Assembly (NCBI GenBank): GCA_003151275.1
Contig: PLXC01000120.1
Location: 48,976 to 112,975 of the forward strand
Direction: 5' to 3'
DNA length: 64,000 bases
From: Candidatus Melainabacteria bacterium
GTDB taxonomy: Bacteria; Cyanobacteriota; Vampirovibrionia; Obscuribacterales; Obscuribacteraceae
The notes under the pieces were generated by a model. It did not search any database, was not told where the DNA came from, and saw nothing but the letters and a program-made list of their open reading frames with translations. Made by a program: the position numbers and the translations under genes. Of the stretch, positions 8,428 through 17,851 are shown piece by piece (the stretch's first letter is position 1; each line of letters starts with the position of its first letter).

Positions 8428-9975
8428 TCATTTAAACAAGTCATCTTCAATCGCTCTGCTAGCCGAGTTGGCCGAGTTGGCCGCGAGTCGATCTTTTTGC
8501 GCCAAAAGCTTCTTGCCTAATTTTTCGTACGCTCTGGCTCGATCAGCGTAAGCTCTGGATTGTAGGTTGGGGTCAGCAAGAGCAGCAGTAAAGTCTTGAA
8601 CAGCGTCTTCATTTCGGTTCATGTCCAAATAACACAATCCGCGACCGTAGAAGTAAACAAAAAATTTCGGACTGAGCGTGATTGCATCCGAAAAGTCCTT
8701 TAAGGCTCGAGGATAATCTTTCAAGCGCCGATAACATTCAGCTCGAGCAGCTATGTTTGGTGCAGAGAGCGGTCGCAATATTATTGCCTTTGTAAAACAC
8801 GTAACAGCCTCGCTGTACCTCTTCAAGGACCTGTAACAGCGAGCTTCCTGTTCTAATGACTGAAAGGTCGGTCTGGTGCTATTGATCACCTGAAGTTCTT
8901 TGGCAGCTTCGTTATCTTTTCCAAGTCGCAGTAAACATTCGGCTCTTCCATCATGTGCCGATGGATTATCATTCATCACATCTGGAAATCTGTCGTAATC
9001 AGACAGCGCCTCACCATACTTCTCCAAATTCTTCAAACATTCCGCCCTCAAGAAGTAGAGACCATGGTCTTTTGGATTTTTCTTGATCATTTTTTGGACA
9101 TAAACGAGCGCACCATTCCAGTCTCGCATTGACCATAAGATCCAATATCGTAAAGGGTCATCCACCTCTCCTGTTTTGTTGGTGCAGGTAATACATGCTT
9201 GCCATGCTTCTGGATTCCGACCGAGATTGTGCAGTGCGTATGCTCTGACTGAGTAAATTTGCAAGTACGAACAATTTTGGGCGATTAATCCATCAGCAAG
9301 GGAAAGGGCTTCGGTGTTACGCCCGGTGTGAAAAAGTTCGAATGCTCGCTGGCCTGCCGGTTCAAACTCTCGTATTTGAGCAGTAAATTTCAGATCATCA
9401 ATTCGCGATTCCTTGAACAACTTGTGCCTAAACTCCGTATCTGCCCTCGCGGAATATGCGCGCGGCATGTTTAATTTCAATGCATGATCAAACGCAGCCA
9501 ATGCTTCGTTCATGCGTCCGGCTTTGTCCAAAATGTGGCCTCGTACGATCCACATTTCCCCATCTTCTGGGCGCAACTTTCGTGCCTGCTCAATATCGAG
9601 CCATGCTTTCTTGGGCTGGTTTGTGACCTGGTAAGCGTATGCTCTAACTACGTACACTGACGGATCGACGGGCTTTGGCTTCAGAGCGAAATATCTGGCG
9701 GCAAATTTGATGGTATCAGCCGGCGTATTCAAATTGCTGCTTACGCGTGTGAGAGATGCAACAATCAGTTCGGACTTTGGATGTGTCACCAAATATTGAT
9801 CGAGCATTTTGCGCGAGGCTTTCCAGTCGTGCAGATTCATAGCTTTAAAGACGATTTGCTCATCTTCTTTGGATGCCGCCGCTAAACAAAAAGAAGTAGT
9901 CCAGCCAAACAACAACGAAAGTGAGAGGGCATGAGCTAGCAGCGGTCGGAACGAACTCGAAAGTGATTTAAACAT
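8428..9975 (-). CDS. Exported TPR-repeat protein
   Basis: 515 aa. An N-terminal signal peptide or anchor (SLSLLFGWTTSFCLAAAS) is followed by about ten tetratricopeptide repeats running to the C-terminus, for example ARAECYRRLKDYPRALKDFSDAITLSP and GRGLCYLDMNRNEDAVQDFTAAL. TPR solenoids bind other proteins. Likely periplasmic or membrane-anchored; partner unknown. The protein is monocistronic, and no good ribosome-binding site is visible before its ATG. Confidence 0.88.
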   Translation of the reverse strand: MFKSLSSSFRPLLAHALSLSLLFGWTTSFCLAAASKEDEQIVFKAMNLHDWKASRKMLDQYLVTHPKSELIVASLTRVSSNLNTPADTIKFAARYFALKPKPVDPSVYVVRAYAYQVTNQPKKAWLDIEQARKLRPEDGEMWIVRGHILDKAGRMNEALAAFDHALKLNMPRAYSARADTEFRHKLFKESRIDDLKFTAQIREFEPAGQRAFELFHTGRNTEALSLADGLIAQNCSYLQIYSVRAYALHNLGRNPEAWQACITCTNKTGEVDDPLRYWILWSMRDWNGALVYVQKMIKKNPKDHGLYFLRAECLKNLEKYGEALSDYDRFPDVMNDNPSAHDGRAECLLRLGKDNEAAKELQVINSTRPTFQSLEQEARCYRSLKRYSEAVTCFTKAIILRPLSAPNIAARAECYRRLKDYPRALKDFSDAITLSPKFFVYFYGRGLCYLDMNRNEDAVQDFTAALADPNLQSRAYADRARAYEKLGKKLLAQKDRLAANSANSASRAIEDDLFK

Positions 9976-10134
9976 GAGTGAATTTGTGCCGTCGCGTGGA
10001 GTGCCGTCTCCAACTCGCTATGCCCCGACAGACTTCAAATGCAACGCAACTTGCTGCGATACTCCATGGACCAAATCATGGAAGACCTCGCAGCAAGAAT
10101 TTATAATTGCATATTTCACTCGTACAAGCTTCAA

Positions 10135-10160
10135 AGCTCACCGAAAATGAACGGTGAGCT
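10135..10160 (-). terminator. Hairpin, probable terminator of the 10253-12067 gene
   Basis: Perfect 9-bp inverted repeat AGCTCACCG / CGGTGAGCT with an 8-nt loop, about 95 nt past the stop of the upstream minus-strand gene. The T-run after it is weak (TTGAAGCTTG), so termination is likely but not certain. Confidence 0.45.
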
Positions 10161-10252
10161 CTAAAGCACGGTTGGGCTGACAAAAATCTCGGCATGTCGC
10201 ATTTGTTGGAAAAACAGCGGTATTTCTAACAAGGCATGGTCTGTACTTCCCC

Positions 10253-12067
10253 TTACTTCACGGCCGCGGCTAGTTTTCTTAATTCGGCTACCTTTTGCGT
10301 CGCGAGTGCCTTCACCTTAGGCATTGAACTCTCAGTGCTCAGTTTCTCCATAATTCCAAGGGCTCTTGGATCTTTCAATTCCATAGCTTTGTTGATTGCA
10401 GCTAACTGGAACGTTTCTTCGGGCTTGCCTGAGGCGTGACTGCGTTCAAGCGCGGTGACCACAGTAGCCAACGCTACATCCTTTGGTTTTCCGTCGAGGA
10501 AGGGATTCCCGGTGTCGTTAGACATCGGCACAATTGCATCAAGCAATTTGATACGAGCCTTTTCGGGAACAGGCAGATAGACGCCGGAAACGTTACCGGA
10601 ATCATCCTTCCTGCCTTCGCCTCTCAGACCCGAGATTATGGATCTCGTTGTGAAATCATGATTGATACCAGAAGTGCCATTGGCCTTCACTTGAGCTTCT
10701 GCAGCCTCCACTTGCATCTGCACCTTATCTGTCTTGAGTGGGTTGTCGCCGCGACTGTCGTTGGTTCTGCCAAACTTGCGCCCATCCAGATGCTGCCCTG
10801 TCATGATCTCGTGCAGCAACGCTTGTTTAGTCTCCATGTTTGGATCCTGCTTATTGGCAGCGTTTGAGCGCACTTGTTCCCACTGTTCCGCTCGCGCTGC
10901 CACCAATTCGTTTTCAGACGAAATGACACCATTTGTTGTCCACTTACTACCTACGTCATCGATCTTTTTAGTGAACTTCCAATCCGGAATCAAATTCTCA
11001 CGACCCTGATCTAATAACCATCTCGTGCTGGCGCTTGATGTAGTTGGATGTTCGGCTTCCTTAGTTGAGATTGCCCGAGAGAGTCTCACCTCCTCACCCT
11101 TCATATATTTGTCAAAACCGGCTTTTATTTGTTCTACTTTGCCGGTCACTCTAGCTTGGAGAATTTCCTCATTCTCTTTCACCAATTGTTCTACAGTCTT
11201 GAAACCCGGTCGTGGTCCTTCTATTGGTTTAACTTGTTGTGATCCAGGTCGCGGACCCTCTATCGGTTTGACTTGTTGCGGTGCGGGTTTTGGAAATTCA
11301 ATCGGTTTTGCTGGTTGTTGACCAGGAGCAGGTCTGATCTCGGACTTAGGCGGATCAGCTGGCTTGAATGGCAATGGCTTTGGTGGCTCAACTGTCCCTG
11401 GCTTAAATGGCACAGGTGTTGTATCCGCTGGCTGTGGTTTCAAAGGCGCAGGCAAAGCCATTTCCCATGGTTTTCTCTGCAAAGGATTCCCTTGCCCAGG
11501 CCTAGGCTGAACAAGTGGCGGTGGAGTAAACGGCTGCGTTTCTGCTCCTGTCCGGGCTGGATTGAACGGACGCTGCTGCGTCTCTGCGCCTCCTGTCCGG
11601 GCAGGATTGAATGGAATTGGGCTATCACTAGTTCGTCGTGGTTGTGGCAGCGCTTGGAGCTGTCCAGGCTGTGTCAGATCAGTTCTTGGTAATCTACGGA
11701 GAAGCTCTTTCTGACCCTCTCTCAATTGTTCAAGTTGTTTCTGCAGATTATCAATCATGTCTCTTGCAGCTCTCAACTCTCGCTCAGTTTTGCGCTCACG
11801 CTCCGTGGGCTCGTCCTTTTGGGCGCCTCCCCTTTTTCTTGGCTCACCACCGTCATATCGGTAAAGGTCTGCGGCAGGAGGAATTGGAAGAGCAGCTGCG
11901 TAGTCCGAAGGTGGTGCTGGTGGCAAGCACGTCCCCATGGTCGCGTAAGGAGTGCTCAAGATCAGCGGCTGCGGTGTGCCCGGCTGTGCAAACGATTGTG
12001 GGGCATCACACGGTTGACATGGCTGATGATGACTACGACGTTCAGCAATTCGATCACGTAAACCCAT
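10253..12067 (-). CDS. Proline-rich protein with C-terminal region shared with 15012-17630
   Basis: 604 aa. The start ATG at 12067 is chosen because GGAGGT lies 6 nt upstream; an ATG 15 codons earlier has no such site. The N-terminal half is low-complexity Pro/Gln/Arg-rich with repeated VKPIEGPRPGSQQ and FNPARTG blocks and a short coiled coil near 110-135. The C-terminal 270 residues are globular and align, in order, with the C-terminal half of the 15012-17630 protein (for example EEVRLSRAIS with EEARLTSAVS, and ARIKLLDAIVP with TKLKLLDGLKQ), ending in HEAT-like helices. No signal peptide or membrane span is visible. Function unknown. Confidence 0.75.
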   Translation of the reverse strand: MGLRDRIAERRSHHQPCQPCDAPQSFAQPGTPQPLILSTPYATMGTCLPPAPPSDYAAALPIPPAADLYRYDGGEPRKRGGAQKDEPTERERKTERELRAARDMIDNLQKQLEQLREGQKELLRRLPRTDLTQPGQLQALPQPRRTSDSPIPFNPARTGGAETQQRPFNPARTGAETQPFTPPPLVQPRPGQGNPLQRKPWEMALPAPLKPQPADTTPVPFKPGTVEPPKPLPFKPADPPKSEIRPAPGQQPAKPIEFPKPAPQQVKPIEGPRPGSQQVKPIEGPRPGFKTVEQLVKENEEILQARVTGKVEQIKAGFDKYMKGEEVRLSRAISTKEAEHPTTSSASTRWLLDQGRENLIPDWKFTKKIDDVGSKWTTNGVISSENELVAARAEQWEQVRSNAANKQDPNMETKQALLHEIMTGQHLDGRKFGRTNDSRGDNPLKTDKVQMQVEAAEAQVKANGTSGINHDFTTRSIISGLRGEGRKDDSGNVSGVYLPVPEKARIKLLDAIVPMSNDTGNPFLDGKPKDVALATVVTALERSHASGKPEETFQLAAINKAMELKDPRALGIMEKLSTESSMPKVKALATQKVAELRKLAAAVK

Positions 12068-12266
12068 GAGCCCACCTCCAAAAATCGCAACGCTATTCTG
12101 GTTGCATTTCATCGCATCATAGGACCCAATTGTTTCAACATCTTGTCAATCTAAATTCTCAGAACTGTGCTACAAATTTCAACGCGTCCCACGCATCGAC
12201 TGAGGAAACCGGAAACTCTGGATCGATGAAACGATAAGGAAACGATAGATTGAGGAAGCTGGCGTA

Positions 12267-14084
12267 GTGAAGATTCCCAAATTGATGGGCAAGGGATTGT
12301 TGATCATCGCCATTCCTGCGATTTTCCAACTGATCTTTGGAATCAGCCTCGCCATACTCGAAGCCCGAGCCGAGAATGCTCAGAAAGTTGAGCGTCATTC
12401 AAAAGAAGTACTTTTGCTTCTAGGAAATATCGAAACAGGTTGCTACAACGTCACGGTAGAAGTGCTTCGTTTGTCGGTAGAGAAAAGTGTGCGAGTAATG
12501 AGAACAATAAACGCCGCTTGTCAAATCTTAGATACAAACGAAGCCGCTTTAAGAAAACTTGTCGAGAATGATGTTGAACAAAGTGCACACGCCGCCACGC
12601 TTACAGTTGTGCTCGCAGATTTTGTAAGTAGTACCAACCGCGTCATTGAGGCCATAAAAGAAAACAATCAAATGGCTCTGACAATGGCCGGACTACAAAT
12701 GCGAAATCGTGCTCTGCGCTTCGGCGCAGGTGAAGAGCAAATATCACTGATGCGCAATGTAGAAGAAGCCAGACTGGCCGCCAACCCGATCCATACCGAG
12801 CAAACTCGACTGATTTTGCAAATGCTGATGGTCGGTCTGATTTGCAGCACTCTGGTGTCAATTGCTTCGGCTGCTTATTTCCTTCGTGACATTGTATTTA
12901 GACTGTACAGCATCTCGAAAAACGCAGAACTTATCAGTCTGGGCGAAGAAATGAAACCTGCCATGCAAGGCACTGACGAAATTGCGAAGCTAGACAGAGT
13001 GCTGCACAGAATGGCTCGTAATCTAAAAGAAGCAAGTCGACGTGAGACAGCGCTCGTTTCAAATGCAGCAGACGTAATTTTGTGCATTGACAAATCGCTG
13101 ATGATCAGTTCGATAAACAGAGCAGCCGAAACACAGTGGAATTACACTGAAGATGACCTTCTCCATAAACGCATTATGCGTTTGGTGCCAGCCGAATCTC
13201 AAGACGAGGTGCACCGATTCCTCTCTACCGCGCGAAATACCGGCCATTCAGAATCAGCAGACATCCCCATCATCTGTAAGAACCAAACCGTCAAGACCTT
13301 CAGCTGGAATGTCTTGTGGTCACCAGACGAAGACCTCTTGTTTTGTGTCGCCCATGACGTGTCGGAACTTCGGCGTGTCGAACACGCCAAACGCGATTTC
13401 GTTAACATGGTAAGTCATGACATAAGAACTCCCCTAAGCGGTATGGCGATCTTTCTAGAGATGATTCCTATGGGGGTGTACGGAGAACTAAACGATTCTG
13501 GCAAATCGCGTGCAGGCTCTCTCGGAAGCGCCTTAAATAGGATCGTGGCAATGGTCAATGATTTGCTCGATATCGAGAAAATGCAATCAGGGCAATTTCA
13601 GATTTTTAAAACCAGTGTTGATGCTGACACTCTCGTTAATGCAAGCTTAGAGATGGTGCAAGGATTTGCAGAGCAGCAAATGATCAAGATCGAAAGTCAG
13701 AGTACAGGCGGCATGCTGTTGTGCGACGAAGCAAGAATTATTCAAGTGCTGCAAAACTTGCTCTCGAACGCGATCAAATTCTCAGCTCCCGGAAAGACCG
13801 TAATCCTAAAACTAGAGCGTCAAGAAGATGTGACACGTTTTGAGGTCACAGACAGTGGTAAAGGAATAGCAAAAGACGACATCCCGGTCTTATTTGAGAG
13901 ATTCACTCAAGCAAAAGGCGAGGACAGCAAGCGACAGTCCGGCTTTGGATTGGGATTAGCGATCTGCAAAGACATCGTTGAGAGGCATGGTGGCACGATC
14001 GGTATCATCAGCGAACTTGGGAAAGGAAGCACCTTTTGGTTCACGATTCCCAACACCGAAACCAACAGCCCCAAAGAAGCTTAG
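12267..14084 (+). CDS. Membrane sensor histidine kinase with PAS domain
   Basis: 605 aa. Two membrane helices (about 10-30 and 170-195) bracket a helical periplasmic sensor of CHASE3/4HB type. A HAMP-like linker follows, then a PAS domain (ETALVSNAADVILCID..., about 250-370), and the kinase core: H-box MVSHDIRTPL with phospho-His H384, N-box NLLSNAIKFS, G1 DSGKGI, F-box LFERF, G2 [12 protein letters not shown] 12267 has GAGG 11 nt upstream; ATG 12285 is an alternative. No receiver gene is adjacent. It converges with the SIMPL gene, leaving only 4 bp between stops. Confidence 0.93.
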   Translation: MKIPKLMGKGLLIIAIPAIFQLIFGISLAILEARAENAQKVERHSKEVLLLLGNIETGCYNVTVEVLRLSVEKSVRVMRTINAACQILDTNEAALRKLVENDVEQSAHAATLTVVLADFVSSTNRVIEAIKENNQMALTMAGLQMRNRALRFGAGEEQISLMRNVEEARLAANPIHTEQTRLILQMLMVGLICSTLVSIASAAYFLRDIVFRLYSISKNAELISLGEEMKPAMQGTDEIAKLDRVLHRMARNLKEASRRETALVSNAADVILCIDKSLMISSINRAAETQWNYTEDDLLHKRIMRLVPAESQDEVHRFLSTARNTGHSESADIPIICKNQTVKTFSWNVLWSPDEDLLFCVAHDVSELRRVEHAKRDFVNMVSHDIRTPLSGMAIFLEMIPMGVYGELNDSGKSRAGSLGSALNRIVAMVNDLLDIEKMQSGQFQIFKTSVDADTLVNASLEMVQGFAEQQMIKIESQSTGGMLLCDEARIIQVLQNLLSNAIKFSAPGKTVILKLERQEDVTRFEVTDSGKGIAKDDIPVLFERFTQAKGEDSKRQSGFGLGLAICKDIVERHGGTIGIISELGKGSTFWFTIPNTETNSPKEA

Positions 14085-14088
14085 AAGC

Positions 14089-14820
14089 TCATGGTTGTTC
14101 GAATGCGTAAACAACAGTAATAGATGACGAACTCTCTTGCTCACCGGATGCAATTGGCACAGACTGAGCAACTTCCGCTCTTGCCATATTCATCATCATC
14201 GGCCGAGGCGGCTGAATTATGCCACTAGATTCGGTGATGTACAAAACACGTCCGATTTTAGTGCCGGCAGCTCCGGCGTACAATTCTGCTTTCCGTTTAG
14301 CATCAGCCATCGCCTTAACACGAGCCTGATCGAGCACGCTGGCCGGCTCGGCGATTGAAAAACTAATTCCGTTGACATTATTAGCACCAGCCGTCACGAC
14401 AGCGTCAAGAATGTCACCCAGACTGGCCAGGTTGCGAACTTTAACCTGTACATCATTGCTAACTTGATAACCAATGATCGTTGGTTTTTGCTGACCGTTT
14501 GTTCCGTTGTCGTACCGATATTGTGGATTCACACTAAAGTTATTAGTGAGGATGTCTTTATCGGCAATGCCTTTCGCACCAAGAGTCTTGATCAAGGTTG
14601 CCATCCTATCGCTGTTACTCTTCAATGCCACTGCCGCAGTTTTCGATTCACTAACTACACCCATTGTGATCTGCGCTTGATCGGGCCGAGCAAAGACATG
14701 TCCTTCCCCAGTAACACATATAGATGGCGGCAAGTCTTTCATTTCGAGGGCCCAACTTGGGGTCGAGACGCTGAAAATGGCTAGAAGTCCCAGCGAAGCA
14801 GATACGAGAAATTTATTCAT
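14089..14820 (-). CDS. SIMPL-domain (DUF541) exported protein
   Basis: 243 aa with a signal peptide (LVSASLGLLAIFSVSTPSWA) and the SIMPL/DUF541 pattern: VTGEGHVFARPDQAQITMGV near the mature N-terminus, GYQVSNDVQVKVRNLASLGDILDAVVTAGAN in the middle, and ARVKAMADAKRKAELYAGAAG towards the C-terminus. The family is periplasmic or outer-membrane-associated (YggE-like) and linked with oxidative-stress tolerance; its biochemical role is not settled. Monocistronic, convergent with the histidine kinase. Confidence 0.9.
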   Translation of the reverse strand: MNKFLVSASLGLLAIFSVSTPSWALEMKDLPPSICVTGEGHVFARPDQAQITMGVVSESKTAAVALKSNSDRMATLIKTLGAKGIADKDILTNNFSVNPQYRYDNGTNGQQKPTIIGYQVSNDVQVKVRNLASLGDILDAVVTAGANNVNGISFSIAEPASVLDQARVKAMADAKRKAELYAGAAGTKIGRVLYITESSGIIQPPRPMMMNMARAEVAQSVPIASGEQESSSSITVVYAFEQP

Positions 14821-15011
14821 GATTACAACTCCAGCATCTCAAAACAGTCAGAAGAAGAAGAGTATCAGAACCGCATCAACTAGTTTTAGGATTTGGAACT
14901 GCAACCCAAATACAACATTACCCAAAATCGGTTGCCAAGATGTTGAAACAATTTGCCCATATTATTCGATGAAAGCAGCGGAATGGCGTTGCGATTCTAA
15001 GGAGGATGAAT

Positions 15012-17630
15012 ATGAGTGACAGAATTGTTGATTATCGATCACAGGTTGCCAATCCAGCTTTCGCTCCTTTCGAAGGCTGTACTACAGGAAGATGTCCTAG
15101 TAAAACAGCGGAATTGCCGCAACAACTTCAGTTTGGATCAGATATTCATTCATCCAGGACAATATCCGTTGATGGTCAGACACAGGCTGATTACGATCGC
15201 ATGACCAGCAAGTTTAAGTTCAACCAGGACAATTACGGAGATGCCTATAGAGAGTCCGCTCGTACCGGCAAGCCCATTATCGCAGTGTTTGGCAGTTGGG
15301 AGAAAAACAATTCTAAAAGAGTAGTTGAGGGCGGTAAAAACCAAGACGCTATCTATCTTTATATCGATCCCGAAAAGTGTGCCGATGAAAATATGAAAAA
15401 ATTTGCTCAGTCACAATTGAACGGGCACAATGGATGCGTATCAATCATATTGGGCGTCAAGCCAGGAGCGGATGACAAAAAACCTGAGCCTATGGAGTCC
15501 AGTTACCGCTGGTTTGGAAACGATCCATCAATGAGTTCTTCAATAAGAAATGAAGTCAGCAAAGTTCAGCAGACGATGAATCAATACTCCGGCAAATTTG
15601 ATTTAGGTGCCTCGGTCCCCGCAGCACCAGAGCGGCCATCAAGTGATGCCCCCGTTAAACCAACTCCGCAACCTCTAGAGAAACCAGAACCGACTTACAC
15701 TTTCGATCAGTTTCGACGAAAACTTGAAGCCGATAAACTCTTTGATGGCGACCCTAAGGACGCGACAAATTATCCAGGATACACAGCAACTCACAAGAAA
15801 CTAACCGATGATCTTAAGGTTCTCGAAGCCCTGGTTGGACCAAAAGATTCAATGTCGGATCAAAAGAACAAGGAGAAAGCCGCTAACTTGCTGCAAGAAC
15901 TTAGGGAGCAACAACGTAAAGAGAAGGATTTGCTGGAAGGCTGCGTATCAAAATTGAAAGGCGTCCCCGGCTCTGAAGCTAAATTGGCTGAGCTATCTAA
16001 ATTGCTTAAAGAATCTGAAACATGTTTAGTCAAACCCGAAAGTGAATTCAATAAAAAGGTAGTTGAAGAGACTACGAAACAGGCACGAGAAGCGAACGAG
16101 ACACGCATAGCTCAGGCGGAGGCTGCGCTAAACGCAGCTGAGGCCCAAGAAAAAGCACGTGCAGAGGCAGCAAAAAAATCAGCGGAACAAGCAGACACCG
16201 GGGTAAGAAAGGAACAACAAGATGCTTCTAATTGGAAGGTTCTCAAGGAACGAGAGGAAGCACGCTTGACCAGCGCTGTAAGTGACACCAAGAATGCACA
16301 CCCAGAAACTCAGAAGGCCGGCACGCTGCTAGATGCCGGTAGCAGCTTTGAATTATTAGACAGCAACAGAGCACATGCGAAGATGTTTAAGGCCAGAGAC
16401 GACAACTTTTGGGCATCAACGCAGCGTAAAGAAATGATCAAAGTTGCCGAGACCGATCGCAATGCTCAGTGGCGACAGTTCGAGACTGAAGCTAAGCAAC
16501 TGGGACCTCTTACGGAAAATCAAAAGAAAGAACAGATGATGCTCTACAAAGGCGTTACTGAAGCTGGAAGACCTTTTGCTGGATACGACTTTAGTTATGG
16601 CGAGGGATCGGAAAAGGGACGCATACCAAATCATGGAGCAACGTGGACTTCGCGCTGTGCAGAGCCTCTCGTCGAAGCCTGCAAACCTGATCACGACCGC
16701 AAACTTGTTTCGGCGCTAGTACCATCAGCACTATGTGATGACAGAGTACCGGAGTTCACTAAGTTGAAATTATTGGATGGTTTGAAACAACTAGGCACAC
16801 CTGACACAGGCAAAGATGGCCGGGCAGCGATCACTCGAGAACAGGAGATAGTAATTCTAAACACAGCACTGAAAGCTGACCGGGAAAAGACTTTCAGCAC
16901 AAGTTATGCAGACGATCTGGCAGTTGGACATGTGAGAAGCAGAGACTTTGTGGCTAAGGAAGTAAGACAATTCATAGAAACCGATAAGGCGGATCAAGTA
17001 AAATTTCAAACCGCGGTGATTCAACGATTAGCAGAACTCAAGGCAGTAGAGGTGACGGATGCGCTTGCCGTCAGCAAAGCTTCTCCGCAACCACAAGTTA
17101 GCCGAGCAGCAGAAGAAGCACTGGCCAAAATCAACCCAACCGTGACTGAAATGCGAAAGAATATCATCAGTGATCCTCTTCTAGATCCAGCAAAACGCGC
17201 TGCGAATCTCGAGGCTGCTATGACTAATCCACGTGCCGACAAACGAGCAGAAGCGATCATCAGGAGCTACGGAGGTACTGAATTTAGAGATGCAAAGGAA
17301 CCAGGCTTCTCAAAACTGTCCGCAATAGTTGATGATTCAAGAGAAGACATCACAGTTAGACTTGCAGCTGCATCGGTCTTAAGCAAAGCCAAAGTAGAAG
17401 AGGGCCGCACCAAGGCCACAAAATTAGCCGCAGATTTGTTCTGCGGAGATAATCCCATACCACAATACAAAGAAGCTGCAGCAGCGGTTTTGAGCGATAT
17501 GGTATCCACTTCTGGACAGAGAGAGGCAACATTATCTAACGGACGCCGTGTTCTCATTTATAAGGGACAAAATGGGGCGATAACATATGCAAATAACCCA
17601 ACTCCAAATCCAAGAGATGGAGACTTCTAG
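15012..17630 (+). CDS. Large protein: thioredoxin-like N-terminus, coiled coil, HEAT-like C-terminus
   Basis: 872 aa. ATG 15012 is preferred over ATG 15006 because AAGGAGG (14999-15005) then has 6-nt spacing. Residues about 70-165 (YRESARTGKPIIAVFGSW...DAIYLYIDPEKC) read like a thioredoxin fold without the CxxC pair. Residues about 235-430 are charged and coiled-coil-rich (AEAALNAAEAQEKARAEAAKKSAEQ). The C-terminal half matches the C-terminal half of the 10253-12067 protein in order, with HEAT-like repeats (RLAAASVLSKAKVEEG). No signal peptide. A terminator follows. Function unknown. Confidence 0.8.
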   Translation: MSDRIVDYRSQVANPAFAPFEGCTTGRCPSKTAELPQQLQFGSDIHSSRTISVDGQTQADYDRMTSKFKFNQDNYGDAYRESARTGKPIIAVFGSWEKNNSKRVVEGGKNQDAIYLYIDPEKCADENMKKFAQSQLNGHNGCVSIILGVKPGADDKKPEPMESSYRWFGNDPSMSSSIRNEVSKVQQTMNQYSGKFDLGASVPAAPERPSSDAPVKPTPQPLEKPEPTYTFDQFRRKLEADKLFDGDPKDATNYPGYTATHKKLTDDLKVLEALVGPKDSMSDQKNKEKAANLLQELREQQRKEKDLLEGCVSKLKGVPGSEAKLAELSKLLKESETCLVKPESEFNKKVVEETTKQAREANETRIAQAEAALNAAEAQEKARAEAAKKSAEQADTGVRKEQQDASNWKVLKEREEARLTSAVSDTKNAHPETQKAGTLLDAGSSFELLDSNRAHAKMFKARDDNFWASTQRKEMIKVAETDRNAQWRQFETEAKQLGPLTENQKKEQMMLYKGVTEAGRPFAGYDFSYGEGSEKGRIPNHGATWTSRCAEPLVEACKPDHDRKLVSALVPSALCDDRVPEFTKLKLLDGLKQLGTPDTGKDGRAAITREQEIVILNTALKADREKTFSTSYADDLAVGHVRSRDFVAKEVRQFIETDKADQVKFQTAVIQRLAELKAVEVTDALAVSKASPQPQVSRAAEEALAKINPTVTEMRKNIISDPLLDPAKRAANLEAAMTNPRADKRAEAIIRSYGGTEFRDAKEPGFSKLSAIVDDSREDITVRLAAASVLSKAKVEEGRTKATKLAADLFCGDNPIPQYKEAAAAVLSDMVSTSGQREATLSNGRRVLIYKGQNGAITYANNPTPNPRDGDF

Positions 17631-17666
17631 AAAGCAATGAGAACTTAACTACATCAATCGAATGAG

Positions 17667-17698
17667 ACTCACCGCGGCATGCGGTGAGTTTTCATTTT
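17667..17698 (+). terminator. Rho-independent terminator after 15012-17630
   Basis: Perfect 9-bp stem ACTCACCGC / GCGGTGAGT, loop GGCAT, followed by TTTCATTTT. Confidence 0.88.
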
Positions 17699-17851
17699 GA
17701 GCCTAAGCGATGGCGATCCGCAATCTCTGCTCCATAGTATTTTTAACCTTTTGCGGCTGTCGATGATTAAGCACAAACTTCCATATAGACATCAATGTGC
17801 GTCTTTCTTTAACTGATATGATGGTCCCGTCAAGATCAGAATCGTAACCGA

